A stretch of DNA of 64,000 nt from Actinomadura madurae (GTDB lineage Bacteria; Actinomycetota; Actinomycetes; Streptosporangiales; Streptosporangiaceae). Position 1 is the first letter of the stretch, and every line of letters starts with the position of its first letter. Under the pieces are notes generated by a model. That model did not search any database and was not told the origin of the DNA. It saw only the letters and a program-made list of their open reading frames with translations. The DNA lies in NCBI RefSeq assembly GCF_900115095.1, contig NZ_FOVH01000006.1, positions 1-64,000 on the forward strand, read 5' to 3'. Below are positions 42,076 to 51,071 of the stretch, piece by piece. The position numbers were made by a program, and so were the translations under genes.

Positions 42076-43280
42076 CCGAGAAGATCCCGCCGCGGGAGGC
42101 GCCCGCGCGGCTCGGGCCGGGGGACGTGCTGCGCGTCGGCGCCGCCGGCCTGCGGTCCCGCCCGATGCGGGTGTTCCTGTCGGCCCTCGGCATCGCGATC
42201 GGCATCGCCGCGATGATCGGCGTCGTCGGCATCTCGACGTCCAGCCGCGCCCAGCTCCAGGCCACCCTCGACCGGCTCGGCACCAACCTGCTCACCGTGG
42301 GGCCCGGCCGGGACCTCTTCGGCGAGGACGCCAAGCTGCCGAAGGAGTCGATCGGCATGGTGGGCCGGATGCCGGACGTGGAGTCCGCGTCGGCGACGGC
42401 CAAGCTGGACGACACCAACGTCTACCGCAACGACCACATCCCGGAGGGGGAGAGCGGCGGGATCGGCGTCCTCGCGGCGCGCCTCGACCTCCCGAAGACC
42501 GTGGGCCTCACGATGGCCGCCGGCACGTGGCTGAACGCGGGCACGGCGAAGTACCCGGCCGTGGTGCTGGGCGCCGAGTCGGCCGACCGCCTCGGCGTGT
42601 CGGCGCCGAACATGCAGGTGTGGCTCGGATCGCGGTGGTTCACGGTCGTCGGCATCCTGGAACCGAACCAGCTCGCACCGGACCTGGACTCGGCGGCGCT
42701 CGTCGGCTGGGACGCCGCCGCCGCGCACCTCGGCTTCGACGGCCACCCCACCACCGTCTACACCCGCGCCCGCAAGGACGCGGTGGCGCAGGTGCGGGAG
42801 CTGCTCGCCGCCACCGCCAACCCGCAGGCGCCGAACGAGGTCGAGGTCAGCCGCCCCTCGGACGCGCTGGCCGCGGAGAACGCCACCGACCGGGCGTTCA
42901 CCGGGCTGCTCCTCGGCCTCGGCGGCGTCGCGCTGCTGGTGGGCGGCGTCGGCGTCGCCAACACGATGGTGATCTCCGTCCTGGAGCGCCGCGCCGAGAT
43001 CGGCCTGCGCCGCTCCCTCGGCGCGACCCGCGGCCAGATCCGGATGCAGTTCCTCACCGAGTCGCAGCTCCTCGCCGCGCTCGGCGGGGCGGGAGGCGTC
43101 GCCATCGGCATCGTGGTCACCGCGGTCTTCGCGGTGACGCAGGGCTGGCCGACCGTCGTCCCGCTCTGGGCCATGGCCGGCGGGATCCTCGCGACCCTCC
43201 TCATCGGAGGCGTCGCCGGCCTCTACCCGGCCCTGCGCGCCGCCCGGCTGTCCCCGACCGAGGCCCTGGCGGCACCGTGA
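42072..43280 (+). CDS. MacB/FtsX-type ABC permease
   Basis: A 402-aa permease. The first membrane helix is at about residues 30-52 (FLSALGIAIGIAAMIGVVGI), followed by a large extracellular MacB core domain (about 60-270). Three more helices end the protein: LLGLGGVALLVGGVGVANTM, then AALGGAGGVAIGIVVTAVFA, then the last with GGVAGLYPALRAARLSPTEA. The ERRAEIGLRRSLGATRGQIR coupling helix is conserved. It forms a mechanotransmission exporter with the ATPase and wall-binding adaptor. The stop TGA is embedded in the terminator stem that follows. Confidence 0.95.
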   Translation: MTEKIPPREAPARLGPGDVLRVGAAGLRSRPMRVFLSALGIAIGIAAMIGVVGISTSSRAQLQATLDRLGTNLLTVGPGRDLFGEDAKLPKESIGMVGRMPDVESASATAKLDDTNVYRNDHIPEGESGGIGVLAARLDLPKTVGLTMAAGTWLNAGTAKYPAVVLGAESADRLGVSAPNMQVWLGSRWFTVVGILEPNQLAPDLDSAALVGWDAAAAHLGFDGHPTTVYTRARKDAVAQVRELLAATANPQAPNEVEVSRPSDALAAENATDRAFTGLLLGLGGVALLVGGVGVANTMVISVLERRAEIGLRRSLGATRGQIRMQFLTESQLLAALGGAGGVAIGIVVTAVFAVTQGWPTVVPLWAMAGGILATLLIGGVAGLYPALRAARLSPTEALAAP

Positions 43281-43345
43281 CCCGGTCGGGGGCCGGGCAG
43301 CCGGGGGCGTCCGACGCCCGGAGGCCCCCCGGCCCCCGACCGGGT
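43280..43345. terminator. Long bidirectional terminator between ABC operon and xylBA
   Basis: Perfect 18-bp arms (43280-43297 and 43328-43345; ACCCGGTCGGGGGCCGGG and its complement). The 30-nt centre itself folds into a smaller GGGCGT/ACGCCC hairpin. The stop codons of both convergent genes touch the arms. Confidence 0.85.
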
Positions 43346-44502
43346 CATCGCACGCCGTAGAGGTGTTCGAGCGCCAGCTGGTCGAGGTGCTCGAAGGCGG
43401 TGCGGCGGGCGCCGAGGGCCTCGGCGTCGGCGGTGGCGCCGCGGACGGAGCGCCAGTCCTCCCCGTCGGCCAGCGTGGGGCGGGCGAGCTCGTCCAGCTT
43501 GGCCTGGCGCAGGGCGTCCTGGACCTCGGGGTCGGCGCGGAAGGCGCGGACCTTCTCCCGCAGGATCAGCCAGTTGCGCATGCACGCCGTCGCCGACTCC
43601 CACACGCCCTCGTCGTCCTCGGTGCGCGGCGGCTTGAAGTCGAAGTGGATCGGGCCGTCGTACTCGCTCTGGTCGATCAGGTCGACGACCCAGAACGCGC
43701 CGCGCGCGTTGCCGGCGCCGAAGCGCAGGTCCTGGTCGTAGCGGGGGCCGTGCTGCCCGTTGAGGTCGATGTGGAACAGCTTGCCCTGCCAGAGGGCCTG
43801 GGCGAGGCCGTGCGCGTAGTTGAGCCCGGCCATCTCCTCGTGCCCGACCTCGGGGTTCAGGCCGACGCCGTCGGGGCGCTCCAGCGTCTGGATGAACGCG
43901 AGCGCGTGCCCGATCGTCGGGAGGAGGATGTCGCCGCGGGGCTCGTTCGGCTTCGGCTCGATCGCGAACCGCAGGTCGTAGCCCTGGTCGGCGACGTAGG
44001 CGCCGAGGACGTCGAACGCCTCCTTGTAGCGGTCCAGCGCCGCCCGGACGTCCTTCGCGGCGCCGGACTCGGCGCCTTCCCGCCCGCCCCAGCACACGTA
44101 CGTCCTGGCGCCCAGCTCGGCGGCGAGGTCCAGGTTGTCCATGACCTTGCGGAGCGCGAAACGCCGGACGTCGCGGTCGTTCGCGGTGAACGCGCCGTCC
44201 TTGAAGATCGGGTGGCCGAACAGGTTGGTGGTGGCGGTGGTGACGACGAGGCCGGTCTCGTCCAGCGCCTTGCGGAACGCGTCGACGGCGCCCTGCCGCT
44301 CGGCGGGGGAGGCGTCGAAATCGAAGACGTCGTTGTCGTGGAAGTTCACGCCGTAGGCGCCGATCTCGGCCAGCTTGCGGACGGCCCGGTCGGCGGGCAT
44401 CGGCGGGCGGGTGCCGGGGCCGAACACGTCGACGCCCTGCCAGCCGACCGTCCAGATGCCGAACGAGAACCGGTCCTCGGGTGCGGGTGTGTAGTCGGTC
44501 AT
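43345..44502 (-). CDS. xylA: Xylose isomerase
   Basis: A 385-aa enzyme of the actinobacterial class I type, interconverting D-xylose and D-xylulose (and glucose/fructose). Visible: VNFHDNDVF with catalytic His55, WGGREGAES, IEPKPNEPRGDILLP (Glu metal ligand and Lys), LNPEVGHEEMAG, and the metal cluster KLFHIDLNGQHGPRYDQDLR. Length is usual for Streptomyces/Actinoplanes XylA. ATG 44502 has GAGGAGGA upstream. It is the second gene of xylBA, 10 nt after xylB. Confidence 0.97.
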   Translation of the reverse strand: MTDYTPAPEDRFSFGIWTVGWQGVDVFGPGTRPPMPADRAVRKLAEIGAYGVNFHDNDVFDFDASPAERQGAVDAFRKALDETGLVVTTATTNLFGHPIFKDGAFTANDRDVRRFALRKVMDNLDLAAELGARTYVCWGGREGAESGAAKDVRAALDRYKEAFDVLGAYVADQGYDLRFAIEPKPNEPRGDILLPTIGHALAFIQTLERPDGVGLNPEVGHEEMAGLNYAHGLAQALWQGKLFHIDLNGQHGPRYDQDLRFGAGNARGAFWVVDLIDQSEYDGPIHFDFKPPRTEDDEGVWESATACMRNWLILREKVRAFRADPEVQDALRQAKLDELARPTLADGEDWRSVRGATADAEALGARRTAFEHLDQLALEHLYGVR

Positions 44503-44512
44503 CGGGTCCTCC

Positions 44513-45895
44513 TCAGATCTGCGGCGCGGAGTCGCGCAGCGCGGCGTAGCGCTCGCGGACCTCCGCCCCGGAGTGCTCGCTGGTGTGCTCGGTGGCGGGC
44601 GGTGCGGGCCAGGCGGGCGGCTCGGGCGTCCCGGCGAGGACCCAGGCGGCCTGGCGGGCGGCGCCGAGCGCGACGTACTCGGCCGGCTCGGGGACGGTCA
44701 CCGGGGTCCCGAGGATCGCCGGGGCGAGGGCGCGCACGGCCGCGGAGCGGGCGCCGCCGCCGATCAGCAGCGTGCGGCGCGGCCGGACGCCCTGCGCGGC
44801 GAGGTGGTCGACGGCGTCGGCGAGCGAGCACAGCAGCGCCTCCACCGCCGCCCGCGCCAGGTTCTCCCGGGTGGCGTTGGCCGTGGTCAGCCCGGCGAGG
44901 ACGCCGGTCGCGTCCGGGCGGTCGGGGGTGCGCTCGCCGTCGAGGTAGGGCAGCAGCGTCACCCCGCCGGCGCCGGGTCCGGCGGCGAGGGCCAGCGCGG
45001 ACAGCTCGTCCAGCGAGGCCCCGGTCATCGCGGCGGCGGCCGACAGGATCCGCGCGGCGTTCAGGGTGCAGACGAGGGGCAGGAACCGGCCGGTGGCGTC
45101 GGCGAAGCCCGCGACGAGGCCGGACGGGTCGGCGGCGGGATCGGCGGCGACCGCGAACGCCGTCCCGGACGTGCCGATCGACACCACGACGTCGCCGGGA
45201 CGCAGGCCGAGGCCGAGGGCGGCGCCCATGTTGTCGCCGGTGCCCGGCCCGAGCGCGGCGCCCCAGGCCGTCTCGCCGACCCGCTCGCCCGGGGCGGCGA
45301 CGCGCGGGGGCTCCGCGTCGTGGCCGAGCGCCGCGCGCAGCAGCTCGGGCAGGTAGGCGCCGGTCGCGGGGGACCAGTAGCCGGTGCCGGACGCGTCGCC
45401 CCGGTCGGTGACCGGCTCGCGGGCGCCGAGCCTCAGCGTCAGCCAGTCGTGCGGGAGCATCACCCGCTCGGTGCGGCGCGCGTTGCCGGGCTCGTGCTCG
45501 GCCATCCAGCGCAGCTTGGTCACGGTGAACGACGCCAGCGGCACGCTGCCGGTCCGCTCCGCCCACGACTTCGGCCCGCCGAGCTCGGCGACGAGGGCGC
45601 GGGCCTGGGGCGCCGAGCGCGTGTCGTTCCAGAGCAGGGCCGGCCGGACGACGTCGCCCGCGCCGTCCAGCGCGACCATGCCGTGCTGCTGCGCGGCGAC
45701 CGCGACCGCGTCGGCCCGTTCGAGCAGCTCCCGGACCTGGGACAGGGCCGCCCACCAGTGGTCGGGGTGGCACTCGGTGCCGTCCGGGTGCGGGGCGGAC
45801 GCCTCCGCCACGACGGTGCCGTCCTCGGCGCGGCACAGGACGACCTTCGTCGACTGCGTCGAGGAGTCGACGCCCGCGACCAGGCTCCCGGTCAT
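44513..45895 (-). CDS. xylB: Xylulokinase
   Basis: A 460-aa FGGY-family kinase. The N-terminal phosphate loop is AGVDSSTQSTKVVLC, the substrate region AVAVAAQQHGMVALD, and the ATP-side motifs GDNMGAALGLGLRPGDVVVS and TLLIGGGARSAAVRALAPAI. It phosphorylates D-xylulose to xylulose 5-phosphate for the pentose phosphate pathway. It is transcribed before xylA and divergently from the ROK repressor (90-bp gap). ATG 45895 has a G-rich ribosome site. Confidence 0.96.
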   Translation of the reverse strand: MTGSLVAGVDSSTQSTKVVLCRAEDGTVVAEASAPHPDGTECHPDHWWAALSQVRELLERADAVAVAAQQHGMVALDGAGDVVRPALLWNDTRSAPQARALVAELGGPKSWAERTGSVPLASFTVTKLRWMAEHEPGNARRTERVMLPHDWLTLRLGAREPVTDRGDASGTGYWSPATGAYLPELLRAALGHDAEPPRVAAPGERVGETAWGAALGPGTGDNMGAALGLGLRPGDVVVSIGTSGTAFAVAADPAADPSGLVAGFADATGRFLPLVCTLNAARILSAAAAMTGASLDELSALALAAGPGAGGVTLLPYLDGERTPDRPDATGVLAGLTTANATRENLARAAVEALLCSLADAVDHLAAQGVRPRRTLLIGGGARSAAVRALAPAILGTPVTVPEPAEYVALGAARQAAWVLAGTPEPPAWPAPPATEHTSEHSGAEVRERYAALRDSAPQI

Positions 45896-45918
45896 CCCGC
45901 CCCCCTTTCGTAAAGAGC

Positions 45919-45933
45919 TTGGACTAATTAACG
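45919..45933. promoter_or_regulatory. Putative ROK/XylR operator
   Basis: The AT-rich TTGGACTAATTAACG stands out in the 90-bp gap between xylB and the ROK gene, and TAATTA is symmetric. A TATACAT (about 45957-45963) lies nearer the repressor start and may be its -10. Assignment rests on position and base composition only. Confidence 0.45.
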
Positions 45934-45985
45934 TAGCAGAGGGCCTCCACCCTGCCTATACATGCGATTCATTTAGGGTTCATCC

Positions 45986-47191
45986 ATGACGAAGTCCCCG
46001 AAAGGCCCGGTCAGGCACGCGACGATGCGGGAGCGGAACCTCGCCGTCGTCCTGGAGCACGTGGCGCGGCACCAGCCCGTCACGCGGGCCCGCCTCGCCG
46101 AGCTCACGGGCTTCACCAAGACGACCGTGTCCAATCTGGTCGCCCTGCTGGAGGGCGCGGGGCTGGTCCGGGACGGGGCGCCCGTCCACGAGGGGGAGCG
46201 CGGCCGCCCCGGCGTGGGCGTGTCCGTCCACGGCGGCGGCGCCGCCGGGCTCGGCCTGGAGGTCAACGTCGACTACCTCGCGGCCTGCGTCCTCGACCTG
46301 GCCAAGCAGGTCCGCTACCGGCACGTGGTCAGCGCCGACAACCGCGGCCGCGAGCCCGCCGCCGTCCTCGCCGCCCTGTCCGCGCTCGCCGACGAGGCGG
46401 TCGCCGCCGCCGCGGGGCAGGGGCTGGCCGTCGCCGGCGCGGCGGTCGCCCTGCCCGGCATGCTCGACCGCGAGAACGGGGTGGTGCGGCACGCCCCGAA
46501 CCTCGGCTGGGCGGACGTCCCCGTCGCGGGCGCCCCCGGCCTGGCCACGGCCCTTCCCGCCGAGTACGACAACGAGGCCAACCTCGCGGCCCTCGGCGAG
46601 CTGTGGTTCGGCGGCGGCGCCCGCCTCGGCGACTTCGTGCACGTCTCCGGCGAGATCGGGATCGGCGCGGGCATCGTCGTGGACGGCCGGGTGTTCCGCG
46701 GCGCCCACGGCTTCGCCGGCGAGCTCGGGCACCTCGTGGCCGACCCGTCCGGCCCCGCCTGCTCCTGCGGCGGGCGCGGATGCCTGGAGCAGATCGCGGG
46801 CCAGGAGGCGCTGCTGCGCGCGGCGGGCCTGCCGGTCACGCGGCCGGCCGCGGGTCCCGGGGGCTCGGTGGGCCGCCTCGTCGCCCGCCTCGACGCGGGG
46901 GACGAGGCCGCGCTGGCCGCCGTGACCGGGGCGGGCCGGGCGCTCGGCGCCGCGCTCGCCTCGGTCGTCAACCTCCTCGACCCCGACGCCATCGTGCTCG
47001 GCGGGGTCTTCTCCCCGCTCGCCGCGTGGGTCCGGCCGCCGCTGCGGGCCGTCCTCGCGGAGGGCTCCGGGTCGCTGCGGCGGGGCGCGCCGCCGATCGA
47101 GGTGTCCGGCCTCGCCGAGGGCGCCGCCGTCCTCGGCGCCGCCGGGCTCGTCGTGGAACGGGTGATCGCCGACCCGGCGCTGCTCCTCTAG
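45986..47191 (+). CDS. xylR: ROK-family xylose repressor
   Basis: A 401-aa ROK regulator. The N-terminal winged helix-turn-helix (about residues 14-70) reads VTRARLAELTGFTKTTVSNL. The sugar-binding ROK domain has GLGLEVNVDYLAACVLDLAK, ELWFGGGARLGDFVHVSGEI and the zinc motif GELGHLVADPSGPACSCGGR (GHxxxxxxxxxCxCGxxGCxE with GCLEQIA). It represses xylBA in the absence of xylose; this role is from family and gene order. It is divergent from xylB. Its TAG stop overlaps, on the opposite strand, the stop of the GH43 gene at a CTAG palindrome. Confidence 0.93.
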   Translation: MTKSPKGPVRHATMRERNLAVVLEHVARHQPVTRARLAELTGFTKTTVSNLVALLEGAGLVRDGAPVHEGERGRPGVGVSVHGGGAAGLGLEVNVDYLAACVLDLAKQVRYRHVVSADNRGREPAAVLAALSALADEAVAAAAGQGLAVAGAAVALPGMLDRENGVVRHAPNLGWADVPVAGAPGLATALPAEYDNEANLAALGELWFGGGARLGDFVHVSGEIGIGAGIVVDGRVFRGAHGFAGELGHLVADPSGPACSCGGRGCLEQIAGQEALLRAAGLPVTRPAAGPGGSVGRLVARLDAGDEAALAAVTGAGRALGAALASVVNLLDPDAIVLGGVFSPLAAWVRPPLRAVLAEGSGSLRRGAPPIEVSGLAEGAAVLGAAGLVVERVIADPALLL

Positions 47192-48711
47192 AGCGGGACG
47201 TACTCGAACCAGGCGAAGTCGGCGTGGTTCGTGCTCGCCCGGCCGTGCGAGGTGGCGTACAGGCCGATGTAGGCGCCGGTGAAACCGCCCGCGACCTGGC
47301 TGGTCAGGATGTCGCCGTCCAGGGGTTCGCCGAAGGGCGTCCAGGCCCCCGCCTCCACGGCGTATGACGCCCGGTACCAGCGGCCGTGGGCCTCGAACCC
47401 GAGCCGGACGGCCCCGTGGGCGGCGGGCCCCTTGGCGAGCACCGTCTCGACGCCCTGCTCCCGCTTGACGAGGCGGAGCCCCTGGCCCGTCGAGACCAGC
47501 AGCACGTGGAAGTCGTTGTTCTGGACGAGCGCGAGCCCCGCCCACTCGTCGTCGGCGGGCGCGAAGTCGAGGGCGGTGAAGGCGGCGAAGTCGTGGTGCC
47601 GCTGCCGCCGCCCGACGAACGACGGGTTGGCGGTGTCGGCGAGGGTCTCCGGGCGGACGCGCAGCCGCAGGTGCCCGGGACGCTCGGCCAGGCTCCACCA
47701 CCGCTCGCGCGGAGGGCGCAGCATGTTCCACGCGGGGTCCAGTTCGGGCCCGTCGAAGTGGTCGCACGCCGGGACGGCCGGCCACGGACGCGGCGGCAGC
47801 GACGGGGCCGCGGGGGCCGGCTCGATCCGGCCGCCGGTGACCGGCCACCCGTCCTCCCAGGTGACCCGGGTCAGGAACGTCTCCCGGCCGAGGGCGCACC
47901 GGTCGCCGTGGTGCGGGCGCATCGCGAGGAGCACCATCCACCACTCGCCGTCCGGAGTCTCCACGAGGTCCGCGTGCCCGGTCCCGACGACCGGATGACC
48001 GGCGGCGAGGTCGCGGTGGGTCAGCACCGGGTTGCGCGGGTTCCCCTCGTAAGGTCCCGTGACGGCGTCGGCCCGCGCGACCATCACCGCGTGGTCGAGA
48101 GCCGTGCCTCCCTCGGCGGTGAGCAGCAGGTACCGCCCGTCGATCTTGTAAAGGTGCGAGCCCTCGGACCAGATCGCGCCCTTCACCGCCCCGTCCCAGA
48201 TGACGTGCTCCTCCCCGGTCAGTTCCAGGGCGGACGGGTCGAACTCGCGCAGCCAGATCTCCGTGTGGCCCTCGTAGCGCCCGGTGAGCCGCGTGCCGGT
48301 GCACCAGGCGCGGCCGTCGTCGTCGAAGAACAGGGACGGGTCGATGCCCGCGCCCTCCAGCCGGTGCGCGTCCGACCAGGGCCCGGCGGGGTCGGTCGCG
48401 GTCAGCACGAAGTGCCCCGACCACTCCGTCCCGTCCACCAGGGTGCAGACCAGGTAGAACGTGCCGTCGTGGTGGCGGAGCGTCGGCGCGTACAGGCCGC
48501 CGGACGCGGGCACGCCGTCGAGCGGAAGCTGGTCGGGCCGGTGCAGCGCGTGCCCGGCCTGCCGCCAGTGCACCAGGTCGCGGCTGTGGAACACCGGCAG
48601 TCCCGGGAACCATTCGAACGTCGACGTCACCAGGTAGAAGTCGTCGCCGACGCGGCAGATCGACGGGTCCGGATGGCATCCGGGCAGCACCGGGTTGGCG
48701 AACCGGGTCAT
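47188..48711 (-). CDS. GH43 beta-xylosidase/arabinofuranosidase
   Basis: A 507-aa enzyme with the five-bladed propeller of GH43: NPVLPGCHPDPSICRVGDDF (general base Asp in HPDPS), then DPSLFFDDDGRAW (pKa-modulating Asp), and WSEGSHLYKIDGRYLLL (acid Glu). The C-terminal concanavalin-like domain (about 325-505) is that of GH43 beta-xylosidases. No signal peptide, so it splits imported xylo-oligosaccharides or arabinosyl side chains in the cytoplasm. Its ATG overlaps the GH3 stop (ATGA). Confidence 0.95.
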   Translation of the reverse strand: MTRFANPVLPGCHPDPSICRVGDDFYLVTSTFEWFPGLPVFHSRDLVHWRQAGHALHRPDQLPLDGVPASGGLYAPTLRHHDGTFYLVCTLVDGTEWSGHFVLTATDPAGPWSDAHRLEGAGIDPSLFFDDDGRAWCTGTRLTGRYEGHTEIWLREFDPSALELTGEEHVIWDGAVKGAIWSEGSHLYKIDGRYLLLTAEGGTALDHAVMVARADAVTGPYEGNPRNPVLTHRDLAAGHPVVGTGHADLVETPDGEWWMVLLAMRPHHGDRCALGRETFLTRVTWEDGWPVTGGRIEPAPAAPSLPPRPWPAVPACDHFDGPELDPAWNMLRPPRERWWSLAERPGHLRLRVRPETLADTANPSFVGRRQRHHDFAAFTALDFAPADDEWAGLALVQNNDFHVLLVSTGQGLRLVKREQGVETVLAKGPAAHGAVRLGFEAHGRWYRASYAVEAGAWTPFGEPLDGDILTSQVAGGFTGAYIGLYATSHGRASTNHADFAWFEYVPL

Positions 48712-51071
48712 AGCGGTGTGACCTTCACGGGGACGGTGAGGACGCGGTCGGTGCCGAGTTCCCGGATCGGTCCCTCCAGCGTGAACGAGCCCCGCAGCGG
48801 CAGGTCGGCGCTCGACCGGCCGACCGCCACCTCGACCACGCCGGGCTCGACGATGCGCCGCAGGTCCGGGCCGGTGAAGGAGGTCCGGTCGGCGTGCACC
48901 TCGAACTCGATCCGGGCGGCCTCGCCCGGCTCCAGCCGGATCCGGGCCCACCCGGCGAGCCAGCGCGCCGGCCGCACCACCGACGCGACCGGGTCCGACA
49001 GGTACAGCTGGACGACCTCCGTGCCCGCGCGGTCCCCGGTGTTGCGGACGACGGCGCCGACCGAGACCGTCCCGTCGGTCGCCGCCCGCTCGCCCGTCCT
49101 CAGCTCCTCGTACTCGAAGGACGTCCAGGTCAGGCCGTGGCCGAACGGGTACAGCGGGACGGGGTCGACCACGCTCCAGTCGTGCCCGCCGTCCATCAGC
49201 GACCGCAGGTAGGTGACGGGCGGGCCGGACGCGCGGCGCGGCACGCTGATCGGCATCCGCCCGGACGGCTCCACGCGTCCCGCGAGGAGCCCGGCGACGG
49301 CCCGGCCGCCCTCCTCGCCGGGGAAGAACGCCTGCACGACGGCGGCGGCCCGGTCGGCGATCGACTCGATCGCGTACGGGCGCCCGGTGAGCATCACGAT
49401 GACCGTGGGGGTGCCGGTGTCCAGGACGGCCGCTGCCAGCTCCGCCTGCCGCCCCGGGAGCGCGAGCGTCTCGGTGTCGCAGCCCTCCCCGGACGTGCCG
49501 CGGCCGAACAGCCCCGCCCGGTCGCCGAGCGCGAGCACGCACACCTCGGCGTCCCGCGCCGCCGCGACGGCCTTGTCGATGTCGGCGTCGTCGGCGACGA
49601 ACACGTCGTCGGAGGCGGCCACGCGGACGCCGGGCAGCTCCGCCCGCAGGGCGTCCGCCAGCGTCGGGATGTCGACGCCGAGCCCGAGCTCCGGATGCTC
49701 GCGGCCGACATGGCTGGGGAAGGTGTAGCAGCCCAGCATCCCGAACGGGTCGTCCGCGAGCGGCCCGGCCAGGACGACCCCGGAGCCGGAGCGCAGCGGC
49801 AGCACGCCGTCGTTGGACAGCAGGACGACCGACTCCTCGGCCGCCCGCCGCGCCAGCGCGCGGTGCTCGGGAGGGTCGAAGTCCAGGGCCGCCCCGTCGC
49901 CGTCCGCGGGGACCTCGTCCAGCAGGCCGAGCTCGGCCTTCAGGGTGAGGACGCGGGCGGCGGCGCGGTCGAGCAGGTCCGCGGGGACCTCGCCCTCCCG
50001 GATCTTCTCGATCAGCGGCGTGCCGTAGCAGCGGACGGTCGGCAGCTCCATGTCGATGCCGGCGCGCAGCGCGAGCGCGGCGGCCTCGCCCCGCGACCCG
50101 GCCACCCGGTGCCGGCTCTCCAGGAACGAGATGCCGAAGTAGTCGGCGACGACGACGCCCTCGAAGCCCAGCTCCTCGCGCAGCAGGGTGGTCAGCAGCC
50201 GCTCGTCGGCGGCGGCGGGCATCCCGTCCACGTCGGTGTAGGAGTGCATCACCGAGCGGGCGCCGCCCTCGCGCAGCGCCATCACGAACGGCTCCAGGAC
50301 GACGTCGGCGAACTCGCGCGGCCCGATCGGCGTCGGGGCCATGTTCCGTCCGGCGCGGGAGGCGGAGTAGCCGGCGAAGTGCTTGAGGGTCGTGACGATG
50401 CCCGACCGTTCCAGGGCCTCGACGTAGGCGGTGCCGAGGACCCCGACCAGGTACGGGTCCTCGCCGATGCACTCCTCCGTGCGGCCCCAGCGGGCGTCGC
50501 GGACGACGTCCAGCACGGGGGCGAGGCCCTGGTGGACGCCGGCCGCCCGCATGCTCGCGCCGATCGCCGCGGCGATCTCGGCGACCAGCTCCGCGTCGAA
50601 GGTGGCGCCCCACGCGGGCGGGCTGGGGAACACGGTGGCGCCCCACGTCATGAAGCCGTTGAGGCACTCCTCGTGCGCGATCGCCGGGATGCCGAACCGG
50701 TTCCCGGCGGCGACGCGGCCCTGCAGCTCGCGGAGCCGGGCGGCGCCGTCCGCGGCCGCGACGGGCAGGGTGCCGAACACGCGGGTGAGCTGGCCGAGGC
50801 CGCGGTCCAGCACCTCCTCCAGGGGCGGGGCGGGCTCGTGCGAGTCGTCCTCCATCGGCGCCACGGGCGCGCCCGCCTCGGCGGGCATCGCCCAGAAGCC
50901 GGCGAGCTGGCCCGCCTTCTCCTCCGGCGTCATCCGGGCCAGCAGGTCGGCGACCCGCTCGGCGACCGGCAGCCCGCGGTCCCGCCAGGGCTCGCGGGCC
51001 GCGGGCGCGGCGGGGTCGGCTCCGGTCTGTGTCGCGGGCGCGGGGACGACCCCCCGGATCGCTTCGCTCAC
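48708..51071 (-). CDS. GH3 beta-xylosidase/beta-glucosidase
   Basis: A 787-aa GH3 enzyme. The TIM barrel (about 60-370) has APVLDVVRDARWGRTEECIG, KHFAGYSASRAGRN and the nucleophile Asp in GVVVADYFGIS. The alpha/beta sandwich (about 410-620) follows, then a fibronectin-III-like domain (about 680-770). It lacks a signal peptide, so it is intracellular, cleaving xylobiose or related disaccharides. GTG 51071 overlaps the LacI stop (GTGA), and the stop overlaps the GH43 start. The operon LacI-GH3-GH43 resembles bxl-type xylobiose loci of Streptomyces, but there is no search to confirm specificity. Confidence 0.95.
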   Translation of the reverse strand: MSEAIRGVVPAPATQTGADPAAPAAREPWRDRGLPVAERVADLLARMTPEEKAGQLAGFWAMPAEAGAPVAPMEDDSHEPAPPLEEVLDRGLGQLTRVFGTLPVAAADGAARLRELQGRVAAGNRFGIPAIAHEECLNGFMTWGATVFPSPPAWGATFDAELVAEIAAAIGASMRAAGVHQGLAPVLDVVRDARWGRTEECIGEDPYLVGVLGTAYVEALERSGIVTTLKHFAGYSASRAGRNMAPTPIGPREFADVVLEPFVMALREGGARSVMHSYTDVDGMPAAADERLLTTLLREELGFEGVVVADYFGISFLESRHRVAGSRGEAAALALRAGIDMELPTVRCYGTPLIEKIREGEVPADLLDRAAARVLTLKAELGLLDEVPADGDGAALDFDPPEHRALARRAAEESVVLLSNDGVLPLRSGSGVVLAGPLADDPFGMLGCYTFPSHVGREHPELGLGVDIPTLADALRAELPGVRVAASDDVFVADDADIDKAVAAARDAEVCVLALGDRAGLFGRGTSGEGCDTETLALPGRQAELAAAVLDTGTPTVIVMLTGRPYAIESIADRAAAVVQAFFPGEEGGRAVAGLLAGRVEPSGRMPISVPRRASGPPVTYLRSLMDGGHDWSVVDPVPLYPFGHGLTWTSFEYEELRTGERAATDGTVSVGAVVRNTGDRAGTEVVQLYLSDPVASVVRPARWLAGWARIRLEPGEAARIEFEVHADRTSFTGPDLRRIVEPGVVEVAVGRSSADLPLRGSFTLEGPIRELGTDRVLTVPVKVTPL

